Of a DNA stretch of 64,000 nucleotides, positions 55,421 to 64,000 are shown piece after piece. The translations under genes were made by a program, and so were the position numbers. Positions within the stretch are counted from its first letter, which is position 1; each line of letters starts with the position of its first letter. Location: the NCBI RefSeq assembly GCF_030380735.1, contig NZ_JAUDRZ010000004.1, positions 1-64,000 on the forward strand, written 5' to 3'. The notes under the pieces are model-generated. The model ran no database searches and was not told where the DNA came from. It worked only from the letters and a program-made list of their open reading frames with translations. This stretch comes from Rhizobium sp. S152 (lineage in GTDB: Bacteria > Pseudomonadota > Alphaproteobacteria > Rhizobiales > Rhizobiaceae).

Positions 55421-56569
55421 ATGATTTCGCTGAAGACAGTCAAGTTGCCGTCCGTTGTCAGTTTCGCGCTCCTCGGCGCCGTCTCGCTCGCCGTTTCCGG
55501 CTGCAGCGAGGAGAAGAAGGCGGAGACCAGGGAGATCCTGCGGCCCGTCAAGGTGGTCGAGATCGCCAAGGCCGGCGACGCCAGGTCGCTCGACTATTCC
55601 GGCGCGGTCAAGGCGCGCGTGGAGATGAATTTAGGCTTCCGCGTGGCCGGCAAGATCACCGAACGCCGCGTCAATATCGGCGACCGGCTGCAGCCCGGCG
55701 ACCTGATCGCGCGCATCGACGCCACCGACTACGAACTTGCGACGAAGACGGCCGAGGCCAATCTCGCCGCCGCCGAAAAGGGCGTCGGCACCGCCGATCT
55801 CGCCAACAAGCGCGCCCAGCAGCTGTTCGACAAGAGCGTCACCGCCAAGTCGCAGCTCGAGCAGGCGTCGCTGAGCTACGACCAGGCGGTCTCGACCCGA
55901 GACGCGGCGGCGTCTTCGCTCGATCAGGCAAAAAACCAGGTGAGCTATGCAGAGCTCAAGGCCGACCAGAGCGGCATCGTGACGGCGATCAGCGCCGATG
56001 TCGGCACCGTGGTCGCCGCCGGAACGCCGGTCGCGACCGTTGCGCTCGACGGCGAGAAGGAAGTGCAGATCGCGGTGCCGGAGAACGACATCGCCGAATT
56101 CAAGCCGGGCAAGACGGTGAAGGCGAGCTTCTGGTCCGCGAGCAAACTGGTGCTCGACGGCAAGGTTCGCGAAGTCTCCGGCAGCGCCGATGCGCAGTCG
56201 CGCACCTTTGCGGTCCGCGTCAGCCTGCCGAACGACGACCGCGTGCTGCTCGGCATGACGGCGACCATCGAGGCAGATGTCAGCAACGCCAATACCAACG
56301 TGTCCATCCCCTTGTCGGCGTTGGCTGAGAAGGACGGCAGGAAGATCGTCTGGGTGGTCGATCGCGGCCAGCAGACGGTGCATCCGCGCGACGTCACGGT
56401 GGCCGACTTCACCGGCGATGGCGTCAACGTCTCCGACGGCCTGAAGACCGGCGATCTCGTTGTTGCCGCCGGCACGCAGTTCATGACCGACAATCTCAAG
56501 GTCAAGCTGCCGGGCCAGCAGTCGGCATCCGCCGAAACTGCAGCCGAGAGCGGCGACGTCGTTCGCTAA
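55421..56569 (+). CDS. RND efflux periplasmic adaptor lipoprotein
   Basis: A 382-residue membrane-fusion protein with a lipobox LAVSGC (about residues 23-28), so it is anchored to the inner membrane by lipid. The split lipoyl domain is LGFRVAGKITERRVNIGDRL and LKADQSGIVTAISADVGTVV, with an alpha-helical hairpin between. Barrel and membrane-proximal domains follow. AGGAG lies 8 nt before ATG 55421; a GTG at 55412 is less likely. It is 58 bp after the TetR gene and 24 bp before the pump gene. Confidence 0.93.
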   Translation: MISLKTVKLPSVVSFALLGAVSLAVSGCSEEKKAETREILRPVKVVEIAKAGDARSLDYSGAVKARVEMNLGFRVAGKITERRVNIGDRLQPGDLIARIDATDYELATKTAEANLAAAEKGVGTADLANKRAQQLFDKSVTAKSQLEQASLSYDQAVSTRDAAASSLDQAKNQVSYAELKADQSGIVTAISADVGTVVAAGTPVATVALDGEKEVQIAVPENDIAEFKPGKTVKASFWSASKLVLDGKVREVSGSADAQSRTFAVRVSLPNDDRVLLGMTATIEADVSNANTNVSIPLSALAEKDGRKIVWVVDRGQQTVHPRDVTVADFTGDGVNVSDGLKTGDLVVAAGTQFMTDNLKVKLPGQQSASAETAAESGDVVR

Positions 56570-56593
56570 GCGATCAGGAGAGGGAACGGGACA

Positions 56594-59500
56594 ATGGACA
56601 ACTCCAACACCGAGAAGAAGCCCTTCAACCTGTCGCGCTGGGCGATCGGCCATCCGAGCATAGCGCGCTTCCTGTTCGGGCTCATCCTGATCACCGGCGT
56701 GCTCGGGCTGATGCGCATGGGCCAGAAGGAAGATCCCGACTTCACCTTCCGCGTCATGGTCGTGCAGGCGGTGTGGCCGGGCTCGTCCATCCAGGAGATG
56801 GAAGACCAGGTGGTCAACAAGATCGAGCGCAAGCTGCAGGAAACCCCGCATATCGACTGGGTGAAGTCCTATACGCGCGCCGGTTCCGCCGTCATCACGC
56901 TGCAGGTCAAGGGCGATACCAACGCCGCGCAGGTTGCCGACGCCTTCTACCAGGTGCGCAAGAAGGTGGGCGATATCTCACGGGAATTGCCGGAGGGCCT
57001 GCTCGGCCCCTATTTCAACGACGAGTTCGGCGATACCTTCATCACGCTGCACTCGATCAGCGGCGATGGCTACAGCTATCCCGAGCTGAAGAAGTTCGCG
57101 ATCCAGGCGCGCGACATGCTCTTGACGACGCCGGGTGTCGAGAAGGCCGTGATCATCGGCGACCAGCCGGAGAAGATCTACATCGACGTCTCCTCCAAGG
57201 CGCTCGCCGAGCGCGGACTGACGATCGTCGACCTGCAGAACGCCATCAAGGGGCAGAACAGCGTCGATCCGGCGGGCTCTGTCGATACCGGCACGCGCTC
57301 GGTGCGCATCGCCGTCGAAGGCGACGTGACGCGGGCGGAGGATATCCGCGAGCTCCGGCTCAAGGCCGGCAACCAGGTGACGCGCCTCGGCGATATCGCC
57401 ACCGTCTATTCCGGTCTCGAAGACCCCTACCAGAAGAAATACCGCTTCAACGGCCACGAGAGCGTCCAGGTCGGCGTCGTCATGGCCAAGGGCTACAAGG
57501 TCACCGATGTCGGCAAGGATGTCGAGGCGACCTACAAGCATTTCGAGGAATCGCTGCCCTACGGTGTGGCCGTCGACCAGATTTCCAACCAGCCCGATGT
57601 CGTCACCGACGCGGTGAGCGAGTTCATGCATGCGCTCGGCGAAGCGTTGGTCATCGTTCTGATCGTCTCGTTCCTGTCGATCGGCTGGCGTTCGGGCCTC
57701 GTCATCGCCATCGCCATTCCGCTGGTGCTGGCCGCCACCTTCGCCATCATGTACGAGCTCGGCATAGACCTGCAGCGTATTTCGCTGGGTGCCCTGATCA
57801 TCGCGCTCGGGCTCCTCGTCGACGATGCGATGATCGTCGTCGAACTGATGGAGCGGAAGCTCGAGGAAGGGCTGGTGAAGATCGAGGCGGCGAGTTTCGC
57901 CTATTCCTCGACCGCTTTCCCGATGCTGACGGGTACGCTCATCACCACCGCCGGCTTCATCCCTGTCGGCTTTGCGGAATCGACCGCCGGCGAATATGTC
58001 CGCACGCTGTTCTACGTCGTCGGCATCGCGCTCGTCGTCTCGTGGTTCGTCGCGGTCTATTTCACGCCGTGGCTCGGCTACATGATCCTGAAGCAGCGCC
58101 ATCACGCCGGCGGCGATCATCACGACGCCTTCGACACGCGCTTCTACCATCGCCTCAGGGCAACGGTGGGCTGGGCCGTTCGCCACCGCATCATCGTGGT
58201 CGCGATGACGCTCGTGACCTTCGTCACCAGCCTCTGGGCCTTCCAGTTCATTCCGCAGAACTTCTTCCCGCAGTCCTCGCGTCCGGAGATCCTCGTCGAT
58301 CTCTGGCTCCCTGAAGGTACCAGCATCAAGGACGTCGAGACGCAATCGAAGGCGCTCGAAGCCAAGATCATGGACGACAAGGATAAGAAGTTCGTCGCCA
58401 CCTATATCGGCGAGGGCGCGCCGCGCTTCTTCCTGCCGCTCGACCAGCAGCTTCCGAACCCGAACTTCGCACAGCTTCTGATCATGGCGAACGACGAGCC
58501 GGCCCGCGAACGGCTGATCGTAAAGCTGCGCGGCATCCTTGCTGAAGACTTCCCCGACATCAGGGGCAAGGTCGATCGCCTGTTCCTTGGTCCGCCGACC
58601 GGCTGGCCGGTGCAGATGCGCGTCATGGGTCCGGATCGTCAGGAAGTTCGCAGGATCGCCGACGAGGTGAAGGCGAAATTCCAGGCCAATCCGCTGCTCG
58701 GCGCCATCCATGACGACTGGCTGGAGCAGGTGCCTGAAATGAAGCTGGTCATCGACCAGGATCGCGCTCGTGCGCTCGGCGTCACCTCGCAACGCGTCCG
58801 CCAGATGCTGCAGACCGCCATGTCCGGCGCGCCGCTCGATGATTTCCGCGATGGCGAGGAGACGGTGTCGATCGTCGCCCGCGAGCCAGACCAGAACCGC
58901 TCGCTGCTGTCGGCGGTCAACTCGGTCTATGTGCCGACCGACTTCGGCGGCTTCGTGCCGGTCTCGCAGATTGCCAAGGTCGTGCCGGTTCTCGAGCAGG
59001 GGATCGAATGGCGCCGCGACCGCCTGCCGACGATCAGCGTGCGCGCCACGCTGCCTGATGGCGTGCAGTCCAACGACGTCGTGATGAAGATGTATGCCGA
59101 GATGCAGGGCCTGCGCGACAGCCTGCCGGCCGGCTACAAGGTGGAGATCCAGGGTGGTGCCGAGGATTCGGCCGAAAGCCAGGCCTCGATCGCCGCCAAG
59201 GCGCCGATCATGCTCGTCGTGATCGTGCTTCTCTTGATGGCGCAGCTGCAGCACTTCGGCAAGGCGATGCTGGTGCTGGCGACCGGTCCACTGGGGATCA
59301 TCGGCGCGGCCGCCGCGCTCTTGATTTCGGGCGCACCGTTCGGCTTCGTGGCGATCCTCGGCGTCATCGCGCTGCTCGGCATCATCATCCGCAACTCGAT
59401 CATCCTGATCGACCAGATCGACCAGGACATCAAGGCGGGCATGCACCGGCAGGAAGCGATCGTCGGCGCTGCCGTGCGCCGTTTCCGCCCGATCATGCTG

Positions 59501-59737
59501 ACGGCGCTGACGGCCGTTTTGGCGCTGATCCCGATCTCGCGCGGCGTCTTCTGGGGCCCGCTCGCCTACGCCATGATGGGCGGGATTTTGGTTGCCACGG
59601 TGCTGACGATCCTGGTGCTGCCGGCGGCCTATGCGCTGTTCTTCGGCAAGGAGCCGAAGACGAAGGCGAGCGGGGAGGGGCATTCCAACAGCAACGAGGC
59701 GGATGATCGGCTTCCGCCGGCGATGGCGGCGGAATGA
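56594..59737 (+). CDS. RND efflux pump of the divergent (AcrB-like) multidrug/solvent class
   Basis: A 1047-residue RND transporter with 12 predicted membrane helices and two large periplasmic loops. It differs from the AcrB-type pump at 8537: the N-terminus has a hydrophilic leader FNLSRWAIGHPSIARF and the segment MGQKEDPDFTFRVMVVQAVW. The proton-relay pair is in GLLVDDAMIVVELME (helix 4), and the second half has IRNSIILIDQIDQDI. It is followed by a strong terminator, and no outer-membrane channel gene is in the operon. Confidence 0.95.
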   Translation: MDNSNTEKKPFNLSRWAIGHPSIARFLFGLILITGVLGLMRMGQKEDPDFTFRVMVVQAVWPGSSIQEMEDQVVNKIERKLQETPHIDWVKSYTRAGSAVITLQVKGDTNAAQVADAFYQVRKKVGDISRELPEGLLGPYFNDEFGDTFITLHSISGDGYSYPELKKFAIQARDMLLTTPGVEKAVIIGDQPEKIYIDVSSKALAERGLTIVDLQNAIKGQNSVDPAGSVDTGTRSVRIAVEGDVTRAEDIRELRLKAGNQVTRLGDIATVYSGLEDPYQKKYRFNGHESVQVGVVMAKGYKVTDVGKDVEATYKHFEESLPYGVAVDQISNQPDVVTDAVSEFMHALGEALVIVLIVSFLSIGWRSGLVIAIAIPLVLAATFAIMYELGIDLQRISLGALIIALGLLVDDAMIVVELMERKLEEGLVKIEAASFAYSSTAFPMLTGTLITTAGFIPVGFAESTAGEYVRTLFYVVGIALVVSWFVAVYFTPWLGYMILKQRHHAGGDHHDAFDTRFYHRLRATVGWAVRHRIIVVAMTLVTFVTSLWAFQFIPQNFFPQSSRPEILVDLWLPEGTSIKDVETQSKALEAKIMDDKDKKFVATYIGEGAPRFFLPLDQQLPNPNFAQLLIMANDEPARERLIVKLRGILAEDFPDIRGKVDRLFLGPPTGWPVQMRVMGPDRQEVRRIADEVKAKFQANPLLGAIHDDWLEQVPEMKLVIDQDRARALGVTSQRVRQMLQTAMSGAPLDDFRDGEETVSIVAREPDQNRSLLSAVNSVYVPTDFGGFVPVSQIAKVVPVLEQGIEWRRDRLPTISVRATLPDGVQSNDVVMKMYAEMQGLRDSLPAGYKVEIQGGAEDSAESQASIAAKAPIMLVVIVLLLMAQLQHFGKAMLVLATGPLGIIGAAAALLISGAPFGFVAILGVIALLGIIIRNSIILIDQIDQDIKAGMHRQEAIVGAAVRRFRPIMLTALTAVLALIPISRGVFWGPLAYAMMGGILVATVLTILVLPAAYALFFGKEPKTKASGEGHSNSNEADDRLPPAMAAE

Positions 59738-59745
59738 GAACGCAG

Positions 59746-59778
59746 ACGGCGCGGTGAGAACCGCGCCGTTCTTGTTTT
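59746..59778 (+). terminator. Terminator of the efflux operon
   Basis: Nine-bp GC-rich stem ACGGCGCGG/CCGCGCCGT (59746-59754 and 59761-59769) with loop TGAGAA, followed by TCTTGTTTT. It begins 9 bp after the pump's stop codon. Confidence 0.9.
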
Positions 59779-59793
59779 GGGGGGCTGACGTTT

Positions 59794-59841
59794 CTTCAGA
59801 GTTTGTGGTCAGTCCCTGATGCAGCTCCTTCAGAGTTTGTG
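59794..59841. repeat. Short direct repeat next to element B
   Basis: CTTCAGAGTTTGTG occurs at 59794-59807 and again at 59828-59841, each followed by three variable bases and AGTCCC. Unit spacing is 34 bp. The second unit abuts palindromic element B. No function apparent. Confidence 0.7.
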
Positions 59842-59847
59842 AAAAGT

Positions 59848-59993
59848 CCCCTCCCCAACCCCTCCCCACAAGGGGGAGGGGCTTGCTGGGCGCACCCTTT
59901 TTGCCGAACCGAAACGTCTCACGGCCGCTCGTTACGAGAGCAGGTGCGGACGATGCCACGGGTTAGCTAGCCCCTCCCCCTTGTGGGGAGGGG
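59848..59993. repeat. Palindromic mosaic element B (inverted copy of element A)
   Basis: The left arm 59848-59881 is identical to the left arm of element A (34 bp). The right arm 59971-59993 is a 23-bp version that lacks one 11-bp CCCCTCCCCAA unit. The inner 89 bp match the reverse complement of element A's core in several blocks, including CCCAGCAAGC next to the opposite arm, so the whole element is inverted relative to A. It lies between the efflux operon terminator and the ROK kinase stop. Confidence 0.8.
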
Positions 59994-60025
59994 TTTTGTT
60001 GCTTCGAGGGAACGGCTGCTCCCCG

Positions 60026-60946
60026 CTAACCCACGCTCTCCGCTTCCGCCTTCAGCCCCAGCAGCGCCGCGCCGATCAGCCCCGGCTCGACCCGACACTG
60101 GCTGCGGACCACGAGCGGGCGGTTGAATTTGCGGAGGATGCGCTGGCGCACGGCCTTGTCGAGTTCGGCGAGCAGCGGCTCGACGGACGAGAGGCCGCCG
60201 CCGACGGGGACGATGGTGGCGCCGGTGATGTTGATGGTCAGCGCCAGCGGCGAGGCGACGAGGTCGACGAAGACGTCGATGGTGCGCGTGGCATTCGGCT
60301 CGCCGTTCAGCCAGTCGGTGACGATCTCCTCGCTTGACCGGTCGAGGTCGTGCAGCGTCTTGTGCAGGCGTTCCATGCCGCGGGCGCCGCCGACGGTGTC
60401 GATGCAGCCCTTCTGGCCGCAGCCGCAGGGATAGGCCGGGATTTCCACCGGCGGGTGACCGGCGTGGGTGGCCATGATCGGGCCGTGGCCCCATTCGCCG
60501 GCAAAGCCGCCGGCCTCGTTGATCAGGCGGCCATCCGCGACGATGCCGCCGCCGACGCCGGTGCCGAGAATGGCGCCGAGCACGATGCGGTGGCCGCGAC
60601 CGGCGCCGAGGCCGGCTTCGGCGATGGCGAAGCAATCGGCATCATTGGCGATCAGGATCGGCAGGCCGAGCTCGCGCTCGAGATCGGCTGCGAGGTTGCG
60701 GCCGTGGATGCAGGGGATGTTGGCGCAGGTGAGCGCCTGGGTGTCGGGGTCGACGACGCCGGCGATGGAGAAGGAAAGCCTGCTCGGCGTCTCGCCTGTT
60801 TCGGTAATGATGTCGCACAGCGTCTGAACGAAGGCGTTGAAGTCGTCCTTCGGCGTCGGACGACGGCCGAGCGGCGTGATGTCGGTTTCGGAATGGGCGA
60901 TCCCGCCCTTGATGGCGGAGCCGCCGATGTCGAATGAAATGATCAT
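60026..60946 (-). CDS. ROK-family sugar kinase (N-acetylglucosamine/glucose kinase type)
   Basis: A 306-residue ROK kinase. It has the phosphate-binding ISFDIGGSAIKGG (3-15), sugar-binding ANDADCFAIAEA and HGP/E segment EWGHGPI, and the zinc motif CGCGQKGCIDT. ROK enzymes of this size phosphorylate GlcNAc, glucose, fructose or mannose with ATP. ATG 60946 gives the family N-terminus, although its ribosome-binding site is weak. It is downstream of the two-component system genes on the same strand but 74 bp away. Confidence 0.9.
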   Translation of the reverse strand: MIISFDIGGSAIKGGIAHSETDITPLGRRPTPKDDFNAFVQTLCDIITETGETPSRLSFSIAGVVDPDTQALTCANIPCIHGRNLAADLERELGLPILIANDADCFAIAEAGLGAGRGHRIVLGAILGTGVGGGIVADGRLINEAGGFAGEWGHGPIMATHAGHPPVEIPAYPCGCGQKGCIDTVGGARGMERLHKTLHDLDRSSEEIVTDWLNGEPNATRTIDVFVDLVASPLALTINITGATIVPVGGGLSSVEPLLAELDKAVRQRILRKFNRPLVVRSQCRVEPGLIGAALLGLKAEAESVG

Positions 60947-61020
60947 TTCGGTCTGTCTGTTCCCTGGTCTTGCGCGTCTGCTCGCACCCTCTATCGCGAT
61001 TTGCAACCCCGTTCGTCATT

Positions 61021-62361
61021 TCAGGCGGGCAGGGTGATGCGCGCCTCGAAGCCGCTGTCGCTGCCGCTGGCGGGTGACAGAAGCTCCAGCGTGCCGCCCA
61101 TCTGCGAGACGATACGGTCGGCGATGGCAAGGCCGAGACCGGAGCCCGAGGCCGACGTCTTGCCACGGCGGAAACGCTTCTTAAGCGTCGCGATGTCCAT
61201 TTCACGCAGCACCGGTCCCTCGTTGATGACGCGCAGCACGCCGTTGTCGGCGAGGCTGACGCTGACCGGGCCGTCCTTGTCGCCGTGGACGAGGGCGTTC
61301 TCGATGAGGTTGCGGGTGACGATGCCGAAGGCGTCCATGTCGGCATTGCGGATCAGCGTCGTGTCCTCGGCGGCGTCATAGTGCACACGCCCCTGCGAGC
61401 GGCTGTCGCGCTCGAAATCGGCGACGATCATGTCGAGCACCGGACGCAGGTCGGAGGAAGTGTCGCTGCCGCCGATGCCGGCTTCGGCGCGTGCGAGCTG
61501 CAAGAGCTTCTCGGCGAGACGCCCGAGGTTGACCAGCGATGTTTCGACCTGCCGTGCGCGGGTCTGCGTCGGTCCCGGGGGGAGCTCGTCGGCAAGGCGC
61601 TGCGTCTGGGCGAGCGCGCCGGCGATCGGGGTGCGCAGTTCGTGGGCGCTGTTGGCGGTGAATTCGCGCTCGGCCTCAAGCGCCGAACGCAGCCGGCCGA
61701 GCAGAAGGTTGACGGAGCGGGCGATGGGTTTCAGCTCGCGCGGGATGTCGCCGCTCTCGACCTCGGCCATGTTGCCGCTGTCCTTGGTGGCGATGTCGCG
61801 GCGCAACGCATCGATCGGCCGCAACGCGCGCCCGACGATGAACCAGATCGCGAAGATGCTGAACGGTATCAGGATGACCAGCGGAATGAGCAGCGTGACG
61901 GCACTTTCGCGCACGGCCTCGCGGCGGTTTTTGAAACGGTCGGCGACCTGCAGGAAGAGGGAGCCGTCGGCGGTCGCCTCGGTATAGATGCGGGCGGCGT
62001 CGGTGTCGTGGAAGCCGGTGCGGATCGGCGCGTCGAAGGGTTCGGCCGGCGCATCGTTGGAGCGCAGCACGATCTTGCCGCTGCTGTCGCGCACCTGGTA
62101 GGTCAGATACTCGCGGCTGGCGGCGGTGGCGAGCATGGCGACGCTTCGGGGATCGGTGTTCGACCGCTGGTTCATGTCGTCGAGGATCAGCGCCAGCAGG
62201 CGCTCGGTCGTCTCCTGCTGGGCGCTGTCGAAGATCTCGTCGAACTCGTGCTGCATGACGCGTATGCTGAGGCCGATGGCGGCCAGCCAGAACACCACCA
62301 TCACGGTGGTCAGCGCGAGGATGAGGGGACGGGTGAGGCTGCGTTCGCGTTTCATGGTCAT
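61021..62361 (-). CDS. Sensor histidine kinase
   Basis: A 446-residue membrane kinase. Two transmembrane helices (about 11-33 and 154-176) flank a periplasmic sensor region; then come HAMP, HisKA with His240 in FTANSAHELRTPIAGAL, and HATPase with NLIENALVHGD (N box) and GSGLGLAI (G box). Its ATG overlaps the stop of the response regulator gene (ATGA at 62358-62361), so the pair is translationally coupled. The signal is unknown. Confidence 0.94.
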   Translation of the reverse strand: MTMKRERSLTRPLILALTTVMVVFWLAAIGLSIRVMQHEFDEIFDSAQQETTERLLALILDDMNQRSNTDPRSVAMLATAASREYLTYQVRDSSGKIVLRSNDAPAEPFDAPIRTGFHDTDAARIYTEATADGSLFLQVADRFKNRREAVRESAVTLLIPLVILIPFSIFAIWFIVGRALRPIDALRRDIATKDSGNMAEVESGDIPRELKPIARSVNLLLGRLRSALEAEREFTANSAHELRTPIAGALAQTQRLADELPPGPTQTRARQVETSLVNLGRLAEKLLQLARAEAGIGGSDTSSDLRPVLDMIVADFERDSRSQGRVHYDAAEDTTLIRNADMDAFGIVTRNLIENALVHGDKDGPVSVSLADNGVLRVINEGPVLREMDIATLKKRFRRGKTSASGSGLGLAIADRIVSQMGGTLELLSPASGSDSGFEARITLPA

Positions 62362-63011
62362 CCGAGTGTATAGCCGATGCCGCGGGCGGTGCGGATGCGG
62401 TCGCGGCCGATCTTCTTGCGCAGCCGGCTGACATAGACTTCGACGGTGTTGCTCTCGATTTCCGAACCGAAGGCGTAGAGCGCTTCCTCGATGCGGTCCT
62501 TGGGAACGATGGCGCCGGGCCGGGCGGTCAGGAGATCGAGTACCGCCCATTCGCGGCTGGTGAGGATGATCGGCTCGCCGCCGACCGAGAGCTTGTGTTG
62601 CGGGCGGTCGATCTCGATATCGGAAATGCGCAGAACCGGATGCGGATTGGCGTCGTAACGGCGGGCCACCGCCATGATGCGGGCCTCGAGCTCGCCAAGG
62701 TTGAACGGCTTGACGAGATAGTCGTCGGCGCCGGCGTTGAGCCCTTCGATGCGGTCGGAAATCTGGTCGCGGGCGGTGAGGATGATGACCGGCACCTTCA
62801 TGTCGCTCTTGCGCAATTGGCGCAGGAAATCGACGCCGCTGCCATCGGGCAGCTGCAGGTCGAGCAGGATCAGACCGTAATCGACCGGGTGGGCGGCGGC
62901 TTCGGCATCGGCCAGGTTCTGGACCCAGTCGACCGCGTGATTGGCGGCGATCACATGGTCGCGGACGGCCCCGCCGATCATCTTGTCATCTTCAACCAGC
63001 AGAATACGCAC
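62358..63011 (-). CDS. OmpR-family response regulator
   Basis: A 217-residue regulator with a receiver domain (acidic D8/D9, phospho-acceptor D51 in LILLDLQLPDG, Lys in YLVKPF) and a winged-helix DNA-binding domain ending in VEVYVSRLRKKIGRDRIRTA and RGIGYTLG. It is the partner of the coupled histidine kinase. Similar pairs in rhizobia control envelope or transport genes; I cannot name the target. It is divergent from the SorC-type regulator, 242 bp away. Confidence 0.94.
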   Translation of the reverse strand: MRILLVEDDKMIGGAVRDHVIAANHAVDWVQNLADAEAAAHPVDYGLILLDLQLPDGSGVDFLRQLRKSDMKVPVIILTARDQISDRIEGLNAGADDYLVKPFNLGELEARIMAVARRYDANPHPVLRISDIEIDRPQHKLSVGGEPIILTSREWAVLDLLTARPGAIVPKDRIEEALYAFGSEIESNTVEVYVSRLRKKIGRDRIRTARGIGYTLG

Positions 63012-63253
63012 GGTTTTTCCCTCGATTGCCGTAGGCCATCAGCAGCGGTTCAGGCCGCAAGAGGCTTGGCTGCGAAACATGGCGGCGAAAAGGCGCGGTG
63101 GCAATCGCCGGTGACGCCATGGTTGAAAATAGTCGTCGCTTTCGAGCAAGGCGCTCGACATTTGCCGGAATTTTGTTTTCATCTGGCGCAAAGACGATTC
63201 AAAGCCACATCCCTCCGGGCCTGCCCGGACCAGCCTGCGCGGTGACGATTGAC

Positions 63254-64000
63254 ATGGTGAAAAGACCTGAAACACAGGGACGGCTGGACGATGCGGCGCG
63301 CGCCGGCTGGCTCTACTATGTCGCCGGGCGTACGCAGGACGAGATCGCGACATCGATGGGGATTTCGCGGCAATCGGCGCAGCGGCTGGTGTCGCTGGCG
63401 GTCGCCGAGCGGCTGATCAAGGTCCGGCTCGACCACCCGATCGCCGCCTGCCTGGAACTGGCCAACGCCGTGCGCAAGAAGTTCGACCTCAAGCATGTCG
63501 AGGTGGTGCCGAGCGATCCGGGTTCCAGCTCAGCGATCGTCGGTATTGCCGAGGCGGCGGCGGCCGAGATCGAGCGCTGGCTGAAGAGGACCGATCCGAT
63601 CGTGCTGGCCGTCGGCACCGGCCGAACGCTGAAGGCGGCGGTCGATCAACTGCCGGCGATCGAATGCCCCAACCATCGGATCGTGTCGCTGACCGGCAAC
63701 ATCGCGCCTGATGGATCGGCGGCCTATTACAACGTCATCTTCAGCATGGCCGACGCCGTGAAGGCACGGCATTTTCCGATGCCGCTGCCGGTCCTCGTCA
63801 CCTCGGCAGAAGAGCGCGAGACGCTGCACGCGCAGCAGCTGGTGCGCTCGACGCTCGACATGAGCGCGCAGGCGGACGTCACCTTCGTCGGCATCGGCGA
63901 ACTGGGGATCGACGGACCGCTCTGTGTCGATGGCTTCCTGGAAAAGGACGAGATGATGGAGCTGATGCGCAATGGCGCCGTCGGCGAGATCTGCGGCTGG
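63254..64000 (+). CDS. SorC/DeoR-type sugar-binding transcriptional regulator (3' end outside window)
   Basis: An open frame of 249 codons from ATG 63254 continues past the window's end without stop, so the gene is partial. The N-terminal helix-turn-helix has AGWLYYVAGRTQDEIATSMG and SRQSAQRLVSLAVAERLIKV. The sugar-phosphate-binding domain shows IVLAVGTGRTLKAAVDQL and the family SLTGNIAPDG. It resembles SorC-family regulators that control polyol or sugar operons in rhizobia. Full length would be about 315 residues. Its target operon probably lies to the right. Confidence 0.88.
   Translation, partial: MVKRPETQGRLDDAARAGWLYYVAGRTQDEIATSMGISRQSAQRLVSLAVAERLIKVRLDHPIAACLELANAVRKKFDLKHVEVVPSDPGSSSAIVGIAEAAAAEIERWLKRTDPIVLAVGTGRTLKAAVDQLPAIECPNHRIVSLTGNIAPDGSAAYYNVIFSMADAVKARHFPMPLPVLVTSAEERETLHAQQLVRSTLDMSAQADVTFVGIGELGIDGPLCVDGFLEKDEMMELMRNGAVGEICGW

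Noticed and set aside
56978..59959. 993-codon minus-strand frame antisense to the RND pump
   Set aside because: Product is rich in His, Asp and Arg with no domain, and the plus strand encodes an evident pump.

Overview
The window is GC-rich, densely coded bacterial DNA, most likely a chromosome of the order Hyphomicrobiales, probably Rhizobiaceae. This rests on gene content (FixJ-type regulator, SorC-type sugar regulator, class III cyclases, DUF1269, YiaVW and YbhN/YbhP-like proteins), on a short palindromic intergenic repeat typical of rhizobial genomes (two copies), and on an initiator tRNA with the A-U/G-C/G-C anticodon stem described for some rhizobia. I cannot fix the genus. No rRNA gene, transposase, phage gene or CRISPR array is visible.

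Layout. 1-350: terminator, five consecutive stem-loops, initiator tRNA-Met and a second terminator; this looks like the tail of an rRNA operon whose body lies left of the window (inference). 623-8521: GntP-type permease, then a urease locus with UreJ/HupE nickel transporter, UreF, a YqhA-family membrane protein, UreD, UreA, UreB, UreC and a urea channel. ureE and ureG are absent. 8537-15273 (minus): AcrB-type RND pump, its adaptor and two paralogous AraC regulators. 15497-21052: Tat-exported amidohydrolase and two divergent paralogous SLC13-type transporters, both apparently starting with TTG at the homologous residue. 21254-26659: AI-2E-family permease, DUF1269 protein, DHFR-like reductase, and two convergent membrane proteins sharing a cyclase-associated N-terminal domain.

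26757-34361 looks like a stress island: FixJ-type response regulator, two small helical proteins, and a minus-strand run of DUF3302, HlyD-like protein, SulP permease, PPK2 and AI-2E permease. A 24-bp motif (20/24 identical) lies 95-98 bp upstream of both the regulator and the DUF3302 gene. 34497-41506 (minus): SAM-cyclase-AAA-TPR signalling protein, di-haem cytochrome-like protein, SnoaL-like protein and an M4-like metalloprotease without signal peptide. 41790-48228: small protein, alpha/beta hydrolase, orphan betaine-type binding protein overlapping an L,D-transpeptidase, lipoprotein, then the phospholipid-remodelling set PLD/ClsB-like, YbhN-like and YbhP-like. 48241-54375: GH2 beta-galactosidase, SMP-30 lactonase, adenylate cyclase, SDR and OsmC.

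54376-60025 holds a TetR-adaptor-RND efflux operon with a 38-bp palindromic operator over its predicted promoter, closed by a strong terminator and flanked by two inverted copies of a ~150-bp palindromic mosaic element. 60026-64000: ROK kinase, an OmpR/HK two-component system and the 5' part of a SorC-family regulator that runs off the window.
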